Shown here piece after piece: positions 45,655 to 55,448 of a stretch of 64,000 bases of DNA. Under the pieces are notes generated by a model. That model was not told where the DNA came from. It did not search any database and was given only the letters and a program-made list of their open reading frames with translations. The number at the start of each line of letters is the position of its first letter. Positions within the stretch are counted from its first letter, which is position 1. Origin of the DNA: Nannobrachium achirus (Eukaryota > Chordata > Actinopteri > Myctophiformes > Myctophidae); assembly GCA_963921795.1 (NCBI GenBank), contig OY997658.1:50966462-51030461 (forward strand). Direction: 5' to 3'. A program made the translations under genes and the position numbers.

Positions 45655-45765
45655 ACCCCCATGTTAAATTACCCAATCAAATTAATTTATTGTAGTTACT
45701 GTACTGAAAGTAGTACTTTCTGTACAGTAACTGCAATACATTAATTTGATTGGCTAATATGGGGG
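45655..45765. repeat. foldback with ~33-bp arms
   Basis: ccaatcaaattaatttattg plus tagttactgta is followed, after 'ctgaaagtagtactttc', by its near-exact complement. Strong hairpin potential. Confidence 0.8.
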
Positions 45766-46516
45766 GAAGGGGCAGAGTTGAAAACTACCCTGAGTTCTGA
45801 AACTACGCTCACAGAAGCTGTGCAAGGACGGAGAAAATGCGACTTTCTAAGCCACATTTTAAAACTAGGTGTAAAAATACTATTTACCGCTCGCTAAAAA
45901 TGTCTTCTACAAAAAAGGTGTCGGGAGATTAGTAACAAGGGTCCAACGCTTCTCCTCCCCAGCTCTGAGACACTTTTAGCGGCCATGTCTCTTCCCCTAG
46001 ATTCAGGGGTCGGCAACCCAAAATGTTGAAAGAGCCATATTGGACAAAAAAATAAAATAAAAAAAAAATCTGTCTGGAGCCGCAAAAAATGTAAAGCCTT
46101 ATATAAGCCTTATAATGAAGGCAACACATGCTGTAAGTGTCTATATTAGCTATATTGGCCTACTATCAAAATGACTAAGTAGGCTACAAATACATGATGA
46201 GCATTTACGATTAAATGTTTATTTTCCCTGCAGCGCATCCTGGAGAGAATGTTGAAATGTAATATTTATTCTACACATTTTTACAGCATTGGAAAACGTT
46301 AAGAATGTTTGTGTCATGTTTGTCCTCCTTCAGAAACCAAACAAAAAATATATTTTCCCCCACATCTTTTTCCATTTTCATACATTTTTGAAAAGGCTCC
46401 AGGGAGCCACTAGGGTGGTGCTAAAGAGCCGCATGCGGCTCTAGAGCCGCGGGTTGCTGACCCCCGCCCTAGAAGTACCGGAGTGATCTGCGGATGATGT
46501 CCGCCGGCTCTCATAC

Positions 46517-46518
<2 letters not shown>

Positions 46519-46605
<87 letters not shown>
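46519..46605. repeat. (GT)n microsatellite
   Basis: About 43 GT units. Confidence 0.96.
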
Positions 46606-46607
<2 letters not shown>

Positions 46608-46789
46608 TGACAAAATGAATGACAAAATGAATAACCGTGCTACAAAAGCTCACGTTGTGCACGGCACCATATAACATACAAAGTATAAATTCACTACTAA
46701 CTGATGCGGTCCCGCCCCCTTTTCAGACTGTTTGGAGAAAGACCACGTGACCTACTCAAGCATAATTTTAAAATGTGTTGTGTGTCCCT

Positions 46790-46950
46790 CCCATCTTTAA
46801 GTAAAACTATCAACATTGCAATATAGAAATACTGTTACAAGTAAAAGTCTGGAATTCAAAATGCACTTGAGTAAAAGTACGAAAGTATTGGCATCAAAAT
46901 ATACTTAAAAATGTTTGAAAATAGCAGATCTACAAGCTCACAACGTGTCG
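46790..46950. mobile_element. Tol2-like hAT fragment cut inside the palindrome
   Basis: 'cacttgagtaaaagtacgaa' and 'aaaatgtttgaaaatagcag' match 61204-61420. The match stops within the centre of the palindrome (after acaacgtgtcg). Confidence 0.65.
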
Positions 46951-47276
46951 AGATGCATAGATACAGTATAGCTCTATAGTTTTGAGAGACACAGTTTAGT
47001 TTAGTTTAGTTTATTAGCACATTATTATAAAAAACAGAACAATACATATTGAGGATACAAAATACTGTGCAAGGAGAGGAAGAAGCCAATCAGGCTTATT
47101 TGGAATCCTTTCCTTAATGAAAGAGGTCATTCATTTAACAAATACAAGTCACTAAGAACAATACAATATATTACAAGTTATGTAAGAGCAGAAACTCAGA
47201 AACTCTACAAAAGACAAAAAACAAAAACAAACCTAGGTTAGATTAGGACGTTTCCGTTAACTTGTAGCCTTGGAAA

Positions 47277-47318
47277 CCCAGGCTTCTTTTGGAGATCGGA
47301 AGAAAAAGAAGCCTGGGC
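47277..47318. repeat. hairpin, 13-bp arms
   Basis: cccaggcttcttt and its complement aaagaagcctggg around a 16-nt loop. Confidence 0.75.
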
Positions 47319-47339
47319 GATCCCGTTATGATCACCGTT

Positions 47340-47560
47340 GGAGGAAGTGTAGAATTTCCCTAACCAATCAGAGTGCAGAAAGCGTCGCACCGAATGTGTT
47401 GACGTCATGACGCAGCAGCGTTCTCTGCGCTGAGCAGAGGAGCAGAGGGGGGTGGGGGGAGGAGAACACATGCTATTGGCCAGAGACTCGCGGAGAGATT
47501 TGCCGCGCCCGCCCATCTGCATACACAAACTGTCCGCGTTCGCTCCGAGTGGTTAACTTG
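47340..47560. promoter_or_regulatory. possible CpG-containing promoter-like block
   Basis: It has CCAAT-type motifs (ccaatcagag; attggcc), a full CRE-like tgacgtca and a G-rich run (ggggtggggggagg) within 150 bp. No gene start next to it was recognised, so function is unproven. Confidence 0.25.
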
Positions 47561-48024
47561 TGACTTTCAAGTTCATGCACAGTAAAAAAGCAGTTCATTT
47601 GGAGAAACCGGCGTGTGTGTGTGTGCGCACACTGTCTTCCATCAGGCAGGTGTTAACATGTTCATCCCAGAGAGGTCCTCCTTTGTGGTTTTACACCTTC
47701 TTCTCTCGCACCTGACAAGATGTCCTTCACCCTGTTACAGAGTTTTCACCCCCTTCCTTTTTTCTGGTATTCTTTGGGTATCAAACTTTAGATGTAAATA
47801 CAGCGCTGTGTCTGGTCACGCGAAGCAACGCACCTTCATGTCTTGGCATCATCTGAATCTTACCCTTATTGAGTCAGTGTATAGCAGGGGTCTTCAAAAG
47901 GGGGTCCGGGACCCAGAGTTACACAGGGGGTCCTCCAAATCTTTGAGTGATAGAAACTTGTTTTTCTCCTTTTTTATATTAACCACTTGAACCCTAGCGT
48001 CCATATTCTGAGAACCTTAGCCAA

Positions 48025-48069
48025 ATAAATAGCAGATCTACAAGCTAGATCTGTAGATCGACTATTTTT
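48025..48069. repeat. short palindromic repeat, copy 22 (centre lost)
   Basis: Left arm aaatagcagatctacaagct runs directly into agatctgtagatcgactatt; the usual GC-rich centre is missing. Confidence 0.7.
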
Positions 48070-48110
48070 GGCAAAGAGCTTTGGTGTAGAGGGGAAAAAG
48101 AGCAGACTAA

Positions 48111-48440
48111 AGGGGAACACACACCGGAGGCGGCACGGCAGCGGCGCGTCAAAAAATACGGCCCCATTATTTTCAATGAACTAACCCACACTGGCGGCGT
48201 CAGACGCACGCAGCCGCGGCGGGTCTGCCGCCTTGCCTGCCGCGCCGATACGCCGCTGTTCTATTTTTCCAGCGTTGCTGCGCGGTGAACATGTTCTCCC
48301 ATGGTTCTCCCCACCGAGGGAAATGGATGTGCTGTGTGGCAGCGCGCCGCATCCAGTTGGGGTTACCGCGGGGCACTTCACGTGCGTCGATACTGCAACG
48401 CGACGCTGCGCAGCCGCCCGCGTCCAGTGTGTGCTCCCCT
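48111..48440. mobile_element. Harbinger-like MITE, TAA duplication
   Basis: Ends aggggaacacacaccggagg and, complemented, aggggagcacacactggacg. TAA flanks both sides (48108-48110 and 48441-48443), a PIF/Harbinger-type 3-bp duplication. GC-rich, 330 bp, non-coding, inserted in a hAT MITE. Confidence 0.75.
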
Positions 48441-48919
48441 TAAGTACAGAGTGAAAGGTCAAGTTTATTAATATTGACAGTTCAAGCGGTTAAATATCTG
48501 AAAACACAAATTGACATGAATCCAAAATACACTGATGATTGTGCTGTCAAACAATGAAACTATATGGAATCTATGAACAGGTTGTGGGGGTCCCTGCTTC
48601 ATCTCTCAACTAAGGGGTCCTTGGCCTGAAAACGTTGAAGACCCCTGGTGTAAAGTTCTCTTTACAGGCCATAGTCTGAGATGCTTTTGGTCAGTAAGGG
48701 TACAGAGAGGGTTCAAATATTTTTTTCTGGAATAGGCAAGTATCGTAAATTTGCTCTGTTTCAGGAAAGAGGAGGAACAGCTGTTTGTCTCCAGATTAAG
48801 ACTCTTTCCACTGTACAAATTAGTCATGTTATAACGTTATGTTATCACGATGTTTCCTTGTATTTTTAGTTCCACTGCTAGTTTAGTTCTCAACTGGCTT
48901 CACTTTTGAAGTCAACCAA

Positions 48920-49148
48920 TAGAGGGTATGCGCATGCATAAAGTGAATGGCAAATCGAGTGGCAAATCGAGTGGCAAAGTGAGTGGCAAAGTGAGTTTAA
49001 CAACGTTTAACATTGTTTAATGTAATCGGATAGGACTTTACGTTTTGGATGAATGGGCTTTCAAGGCCAGAAAGTAGTTTTTTGCCACTCAATAGGTGTT
49101 TCCGCATAACTTCCTGATACGATGATGATGTCACACGCATACCCTCTA
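48920..49148. mobile_element. MITE with tagagggtatgcg ends
   Basis: tagagggtatgcgcatgc at the left and its complement (cgcataccctcta) at the right. It contains four tandem copies of 'gtggcaaa.tgag' type units. The interior matches parts of 5760-6130 and 51410-51840; a lone end is at 36515. Confidence 0.6.
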
Positions 49149-49209
49149 TATAAATGACACTTTATTATTTTATAATGTTCAGATTATTTGTATATCATTT
49201 GCACATTTA

Positions 49210-49722
49210 TAAGTACATTTACTTAAGTACTCTACTTAAGTACAATTTTGTTGTATTTGTACTTTACTTGAGTATTTCCAGTTTCCAATACTTTTACTTC
49301 TACTCCACTACATGTCGGAGGCAAATATTGTACTTTTACTCCTCTACATTTATTTGAAAACTTTAGTTACCAGTTACCAGTACTTTGTAGATTTTGATTA
49401 TTATTTCAAAAAATACATTAACCACTTCAGCCCTATATACATTTTGGCCATTCGAAAATAGACGATCTACAAGCTCACAATGTGAGCGTGTAGATCTGCT
49501 ATTTTCAAAAGATTTTTCTACATTTGACAACTTGAAATAGGACACTGTGCATAAATGAGTACTTTTACTTTTGGTACTATAAGTATATTTTGCTGCCAGT
49601 ACTATTACTCAATTACATTTTGAATTCTGGACTTTTACTTACAGACTACTAACAGAGTATTTCTATATTGCAGTATTGATACTTTTACTTTGTAAGAAAT
49701 GTGAGTACTTTTTCCACCGCTG
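49210..49722. mobile_element. Tol2-like hAT MITE with palindrome
   Basis: The right end complemented reads cagcggtggaaaaagtactc; the interior has many acttttactt repeats. The left end is slightly truncated (starts aagtacatttacttaag). Tol2 of medaka has ends of this type (cagaggtgtaaagtactt..), which supports the hAT assignment. Palindrome copy 23 is inside. Confidence 0.75.
49454..49507. repeat. short palindromic repeat, copy 23
   Basis: Left arm gaaaatagacgatctacaag, right arm gcgtgtagatctgctatttt, short centre ctcacaatgtga. Confidence 0.8.
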
Positions 49723-49861
49723 TGTAAAAGCGTCAAAAACCCAGTGGCAGTGACTTTGTGTCTGTAAGCGATAACGCTATGAATATCTCTGATCCATTCA
49801 GTGATTCTTGGTGTTTCGGATGTCATTTTGTCTTGTCGTGTTGTCACAATAAGGCATGTGG

Positions 49862-50024
<163 letters not shown>

Positions 50025-50110
50025 AGCAGTGCTGTGCACGCTCCTAACCCAGCGTTACATGAAATGAGATTGGGAGCAATGTTTCCTTACTACAGATTTG
50101 TTCTCTACTC

Positions 50111-50555
50111 CAGTGGTTCTCAACCTTTTCAGCTCTCGACCCCCAAAAGAATCATATTTTAACTGGAGACCCCCCACCCTGACGAGCACTTCAAGTTGTA
50201 AGACTTGAGGCATTACATTCAGTTTAACGCGGTTCTATTGTAAAAATAGCAGATCTACATGCTCACAACGCCTCGCAACGCGAGGCGTTGTGAGCATGTA
50301 GATCTGCTATTTTCACAATTTCTGCCTCTAATATTTGACAATATTTTGGCCAATGTTAATTTATTTTATTTTTACAGGGTCTTAAAAGTCCTTAAATTGT
50401 CACTTTAGAAATGTTCAGATTCCCTCTATATACTTATACTGTATATTGGTTTGTTTACTGTTGAGTGAGAAAGCATTAAGTTAATCATCTGGGGACCCCC
50501 CAAAATAATTTGGCGACCCCCCTGGGGGTCCCGACCCACAGGTGGAGAAGCACTG
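50111..50555. mobile_element. hAT MITE (family 1), intact ends
   Basis: Ends cagtggttctcaacctttt and, complemented, cagtgcttctccacctgtgg. Perfect 8-bp duplication ctctactc (50103-50110 and 50556-50563). 445 bp, non-coding. It includes palindrome copy 24 next to 'cacaatttctgcctctaat'. Reference copy for the family-1 remnants at 527 and 6729. Confidence 0.9.
50241..50314. repeat. short palindromic repeat, copy 24 (perfect, paired variant)
   Basis: Left arm aaaatagcagatctacatgc and right arm gcatgtagatctgctatttt with ctcacaacgcctcgc / gcgaggcgttgtgag between. Both arms have catg where other copies have caag/cttg, so pairing is perfect. Confidence 0.92.
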
Positions 50556-50776
50556 CTCTACTCTTCAGTGGCTTTGCAGACAGACAGACAGACTCTTATC
50601 TTGTTGTAGGGCTGTCACGACTTAGCCTAGCACAGCTAGACTATCTGCCATTGCTAACACAAGGCAGCAGATAGGGTCTAGGGCTGCTCAGCTCTGTAAA
50701 TATTTCTCAGCACCCAAGTCGTGAGGGAACCAACCAGGGCCCAGTATCCAATTGTAGGGCGGGTGTATCACCTTTG

Positions 50777-51425
50777 CGCTACTCTGATTGGTTGCAGGGG
50801 AGGGTGTATCAACTTTCCTGCTTCCACTGTGTTTGTATTGTTCCAAAGTGTGTTTCTGGGGCTACTCTGATTAGGGGTGCGTTCGGAAATGCACACCGGG
50901 TGTGCTCTCAGTGTAGTGAGTGCAGTGGGCGGTGCACTCAGTGTGGCTTATTTACGAACGACCAGTTAAGGGGCAGCTGTATGCTTTTTCACTCTGAACT
51001 CTGAAGGAAAACTTCCTGAGAATCAGCAGTTGCTAACGTAATGTTGCTATTGAAAGCTAATTTAATTCATAACATTGGCCTTCCTGATGCGTGTGTAACA
51101 ATAAACCCCAAAAGGACCTATCAAGCTGCAAATGGCGCGATTTGCGATAATTTCCTCCATTGTTCAAAGCACCACACCGCCAAACCCCATCTTCTGAGTA
51201 GAGTCGTTCAGTGCGTGCACTCAGCACACCCGGTGCGCAGCGCACTGGATTTCCGAACGACACCGCACAACGATAACATGGCACACCAGTGCCTTGAGTG
51301 CACATTTCCGAACGCACCCTAGTTGTAGTGGAGGATGTGTCCCCTTTGCTGCTTCCACTGTGTTTGTATCGTTCCAAAGTGTTTTTTTTGGACTACTCTG
51401 ATTGGTTGTTCGTCTAACCAATGAA
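50777..51425. repeat. ~95-bp tandem repeat split by a MITE
   Basis: 'ctactctgattggttg', 'gggtgtatcaactttcctgc' and 'ttccactgtgtttgtattgt' recur on the right side of the inserted element (51345-51410), so the MITE entered one of two tandem units. Confidence 0.7.
50875..51320. mobile_element. MITE with gggtgcgttcggaaatg ends
   Basis: Left end gggtgcgttcggaaatgcac and right end complement gggtgcgttcggaaatgtgc. The triplet TAG lies on both sides, compatible with a 2-3 bp duplication (Harbinger or ISL2EU type). The interior has further inverted 'gcacaccgggtgtgct' motifs. No transposase frame. Confidence 0.7.
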
Positions 51426-51840
51426 TAGAAGGTATGCGCGTGACATCACTGTTGCTGGAAGTTATGTGGGAACACGCCTACTGAGTGGCAAAAAAACAGA
51501 TTTCTGCCATTGACAGCCCATATATCCAAAAAGAAAAGTCCTATCTGATTGTATTAAACAAAGTTAACTCACCAACATTGCGGCTGTACTGAAAACTTGA
51601 ATTATCCTCTTTCTATCTGCAACGTTTTTCTTTCATAAAAATCCACCATAGGCATGGTATGAGCTTCTTTCTGTCAAGACATTCTCTGCAGGTTTTTATT
51701 TTTCCAAGTGTCAGTGTTTAGAAGCACTCGTTTTCTACAACACAACATCTTGCTGCCTCCTGCATTATGTGTAAATTTGAAACGGGTGGTATGCAGGGCT
51801 GTTGAGTGATTTGCAACTAGCGCTTCCAAACTCCAATGAC
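51410..51840. repeat. interspersed repeat shared with 5760-6130
   Basis: 'gaaaagtcctatctgattgt', 'tttcataaaaatccacca' and 'gagtgatttgcaactagcgc' match the earlier copy with substitutions. Confidence 0.6.
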
Positions 51841-52028
51841 CAATTATTTGTTTATAAACATTGAGATTGAATGCACATGTGACTGTTTCATGTAATCAAT
51901 TCCCAACAGATCCAAACCTGATGTGGGGAGCACTGGTTTCATTTCATTCAACCTCCTCTTGTGTGTTAGCTAGTGAGGTGCTAGCGAGACATATATACTT
52001 CATTGCACAACGGTATTACACATCGAGA

Positions 52029-52090
52029 GTAGCTGATATACAAGCTCACATCGCGTCGCCGATGCGACCATTATGAGCTTGGAGGTCTAG
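52029..52090. repeat. short palindromic repeat, copy 25, at the BEL insertion site
   Basis: Left arm agtagctgatatacaagctc, centre acatcgcgtcgccgatgcga, right arm gagcttggaggtct. The right arm ends exactly at the BEL/Pao target duplication. Confidence 0.7.
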
Positions 52091-52902
52091 TGTTCAGATA
52101 TTTCTAAATGTCCCTCTGAAAGGGACGCCTCGATCTGATACTTAACTAAATAATAACTCGCTCAATGTCTTTATGGATTTTTATTGATATAAAACAAACT
52201 ATTGAAAACCTGGCTGTTACAAACAAGGCTTAGTTCGTAGGTAATAATAAAAAGAAGAATAGTAAAAAACAAACTATTTAAACCTTGAGGTTGCAACCAA
52301 AGTCTAGTTTGTGTAATAATAAAAAAAGGGTTACAGTCACAGTAAAAACGAGAGGTTATTTTACCTGAAATAGAAGCAGAAACACAAAATACAGGGGTTT
52401 TAGAAACTACAACACGCTAAACACTTGAAATGAATTTGTTAACTAATAGTTCTATTGGTCATACTTACAATAGCCATATCAGATCGTTGCAAATAAAATC
52501 CGAACGCACAGTACGCTCGTACTGTGCGGCACACGGCTTAAACTGACCTGGCTCTAGATGGGGGATGATATCTTATTCGTAACAAAGACAGGAAGCCCCG
52601 TCTGAACCGGAAGTATTATGAGTTGTAAATGACTGAGGAGTTCACGGTAATCTTTTAACTAAGGGAATCACTTAACTGAACGTTATGGTTAACAGGATTA
52701 TGTATATATGTTTTATAGATCTTGACTACACAAGTTATGAGTGACATTGCTCTTTCTAAGTGTGGTAATTAATGATATATAAATCTTTTAGCGATCTATT
52801 CTCTATGATATTTAATATGTCAGATGAACCCCTAGGTGGCGCCAGGAGACTCAAATACAGTTCATGCAGATTTAACCATGCAGGGAGTAAATAGTTTTGA
52901 CA
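52091..52902 (-). repeat. BEL/Pao 3' LTR
   Basis: 812 bp, reading TGTCAAAACTATTTAC to ATCTGAACA on the - strand. Aligned by eye with the right LTR it has the same length on both sides of the hAT insertion and no difference that I could find, so insertion was recent. Confidence 0.93.
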
Positions 52903-52912
52903 CCTCCCACTT
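52903..52912 (-). promoter_or_regulatory. polypurine tract
   Basis: aagtgggagg on the - strand, directly before the 3' LTR, as needed for plus-strand DNA priming. Confidence 0.75.
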
Positions 52913-53414
52913 GGTTTACTGGCAGCAAGCCTGGTTGCTGCCTAAGGAAAGCACAATTAAATTCCTAAGCATTTCACTTAACGTATGATATGGTTTAGAG
53001 TCTGTTGATATTGTTTGTGAAAGGTTTGAATCATAATCCAAGGAAGAGGAAAAGTACGCAATACAGGGTCCAGAGAAAATGTTCATGAAAGGGTTGAGTT
53101 ATAATCCAAGGAAGCGGAAAAAATATGCAAAAAAGGCGGAAAAGCACGCGAAACAGATCCAAGGAAGCGGAAAAAACACGCAAACAAATTTAAAGATGTT
53201 TCTTGATATCCTTGAGTTGCCAGCCCGTGCCATCGTGCACTACAGTACGTCTGACTAATTGGACATGGCCGCTGTACATCAAGCACACGCGGCGGTGGGC
53301 TTAATATACAGGTCATTACCAACAGTAGCCGTACAGAGTGTCACCTGCCGGGACTGGCTTCACAGAAACTTGCTATCAGTCACTTGGTAGGCTGGTAGCA
53401 GGTACTTTCTTCGA
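52913..53414 (-). other. BEL/Pao 3' untranslated internal region
   Basis: Non-coding part between integrase and 3' LTR. It has three to four direct copies of 'atccaaggaagcggaaaa'-type units. Confidence 0.6.
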
Positions 53415-55448
53415 TCATTGTTCTTCTACAGGTAGAAGGACCACCAACCTCCTAACATCCCTGTGGAGGATGGTGGTGGGGCGATTTTCTGTGTGCTGGT
53501 CACGCCTGGGGTGAGCACTTGAGGCAGGAAGGCTGTGGCATGCCCTCACTTTCACATCCCTGACGACGCCGTTCTTATCTGGGTATGCCTCCACGACTCG
53601 ACCCAGCTTGAACCGGCCTCTGAGTGCGTTCTGGTCAGCGAGCCATACTAGATCTCCTTCGGCTACATTCCTTGCTGGGATGTGCCATTTGTGACGGGTG
53701 AAAAGATTTGGGCCTGCCAACTGGCTCCATCTTTTCCAGAACTTGTTGACTTCGATTTGGATCTCCCTTAGGCGTACAAGGGGGTATCCAGTAGACTCTA
53801 GATCTCCGGGGTCTCCGCGGGGTCCAGCGCGCCCTAGCAGGAGAGAGTTGGGTGAGATGGTTTCGATGCTTCCGTCTTGAAACTGGGTTTTTGCGCCAAT
53901 TGGTCTTTCATTGGATAGGTTGGCGGCCAGGTATAAGAGGGTCTGGAACTCCAGTGTTGTCAGGTTTTCTTCTCCTCCCACGCTGCTTAGCGCTCTCTTC
54001 ATTACGCTGACTGCCGCTTCTGCTGCCCCATTCCGATGAGGGGAGTCGGCTGGATGAAACACCCAAGTCCAGTCGGTTCCAGATTCCGCAGCTTTTCTTT
54101 GTACATCATCCTTGTCGATGTGAGACAGGAACTCGTAGAGTTCTTCAAGTATTGGCTTTGCTCCCACAAAATTGGTTCCTTGGTCGGACCAAAGTTTCCT
54201 AGGATGGCCTCTCAGGGCGGTGAAGCGTTGGAATGTCTTCAGGAAACTCTCGGTTGAGAGGTCTTCCACTATGTCAGCATGTATGGCCCTCGACGCCATG
54301 CAGCAGAAGACCACGCCCCACACTTTTTTGCTTGTTCTTCTTCTCACTCCATCCTTGACGATGTACGGGCCAAAGAGATCAAGGGTGGTGAACTCGAATG
54401 GCTTTGCTGGTGTGGTGCGCTCATCAGGAAGATCGCTCATGACTTGTTTGCACATCTTCATTCTTCTTTTACGGCAGTGTATGCAGGAGTCGATCACCTT
54501 CCGAGCGATTCTTGGTCCTTGCACTATCCACGCCTTGCTTCTGATTCGTAGTAGAGTTCCAGCTATTCCTTCGTGATTGATCTTGTGTGCTTCTCTTGCC
54601 AGGAGGGTGCTCACCCACTCTTTGTAGGGAATTAGGGGTACTCCAGGCCTTTCTTTGGCCGCGGTTTGAACCCGGCCCCGGCACAGTAGGAGTCCAGTGT
54701 CTTTAGCTTTGTGGACTACAAGTCTGTTTAGGGTCTTCACAGGGAAATCGACTCCCTCCTGTGTGGCCAGGCACAATTCTTCGAAGGCCGATTGGCGTTC
54801 AGCCACTGTCAATGCCTCCCACTTTGCTGGAGTGCGGGCTTTGGTTTTCCGGTACAACCAGAATTCCACGGCTCTTCTGACGAAACCGATGACACCACAT
54901 AGCTTTGTGAGGGAGCTGTATCTTCTTGGGTCCACTTGGTCTATGAGTGCGGTGCCCCAGAGCTTCTTAGGGTCGCGGTTTGTCTTTGATGAGGCGGTGG
55001 AGTCGGATTTCAGTGGCATATCTTCCTTCCTGGCTTTCATCTCCTCCTTCTGCGGGCTGACAGGAGAGGGCATCATTCTTGCCTGCGCTCTTGTGGTGAC
55101 AGCTGAGAAAGCTTTTCTTTGGAGTTTGCTAACAGTATCTCTGGCAGCAGTTGCAACCTCAGAGGCCGACTTCATTGGCCATTCTTTCTGACATCTGTGC
55201 AAGAAGTCCGGTCCACGTTGCCACGAGGTATCTTCCCCAAGTAGTTCTGGTGTGCAGTGACCTCTTGTGACCAGGTCTGCGACGTTGAGTGTTCCGGGTA
55301 TCCACCACCAGTCTTCTACGGGACCGGCCTTCTGGATTTCGCCGATTCTGTTTGCGAAGAAAGTCTGGAACCCATAACTTTCTCTCTGGATGGCACCTAG
55401 CACCGTCTGACTGTCCACGAAATGGATCCACTTCTCCACTTCAATTCT
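53415..55448 (-). CDS. BEL/Pao pol downstream part: RNase H end, integrase
   Basis: This is the continuation, in the same frame, of the upstream gag-pol after a TGA. It begins with the rest of RNase H (VDSQTVLGAI), then a region with a histidine-histidine-cysteine-cysteine zinc site (HKINHEGIAG ... CIHCRK). The integrase core has Asp (TLDLFGP, about residue 353), Asp (WSDQGTNF, about 416) and Glu (NGAAEAAV, about 471), counted from the GTG at 55439. The C-terminal part (VAEGDLVWLADQNALRGRFK) is the chromatin/DNA-binding-like domain found at the end of BEL integrases. There is no ATG at its start, so expression needs passage of the stop or it is a broken half. All three catalytic residues are present. 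Confidence 0.9.
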   Translation of the reverse strand, partial: RIEVEKWIHFVDSQTVLGAIQRESYGFQTFFANRIGEIQKAGPVEDWWWIPGTLNVADLVTRGHCTPELLGEDTSWQRGPDFLHRCQKEWPMKSASEVATAARDTVSKLQRKAFSAVTTRAQARMMPSPVSPQKEEMKARKEDMPLKSDSTASSKTNRDPKKLWGTALIDQVDPRRYSSLTKLCGVIGFVRRAVEFWLYRKTKARTPAKWEALTVAERQSAFEELCLATQEGVDFPVKTLNRLVVHKAKDTGLLLCRGRVQTAAKERPGVPLIPYKEWVSTLLAREAHKINHEGIAGTLLRIRSKAWIVQGPRIARKVIDSCIHCRKRRMKMCKQVMSDLPDERTTPAKPFEFTTLDLFGPYIVKDGVRRRTSKKVWGVVFCCMASRAIHADIVEDLSTESFLKTFQRFTALRGHPRKLWSDQGTNFVGAKPILEELYEFLSHIDKDDVQRKAAESGTDWTWVFHPADSPHRNGAAEAAVSVMKRALSSVGGEENLTTLEFQTLLYLAANLSNERPIGAKTQFQDGSIETISPNSLLLGRAGPRGDPGDLESTGYPLVRLREIQIEVNKFWKRWSQLAGPNLFTRHKWHIPARNVAEGDLVWLADQNALRGRFKLGRVVEAYPDKNGVVRDVKVRACHSLPASSAHPRRDQHTENRPTTILHRDVRRLVVLLPVEEQ

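Larger units (their letters stand above)
47885..48647. mobile_element. hAT MITE (family 2) with nested Harbinger-like insert
   Basis: Ends caggggtcttcaaaaggggg and, complemented, caggggtcttcaacgttttc. Octamers gtgtatag (47877-47884) and gtgtaaag (48648-48655) agree in 7 of 8. It carries palindrome copy 22 and an insertion at 48111-48440. Confidence 0.8.

Noticed and set aside
47340-47560. A new protein-coding gene start
   Set aside because: No downstream frame or splice pattern supports it; kept only as a weak regulatory candidate.
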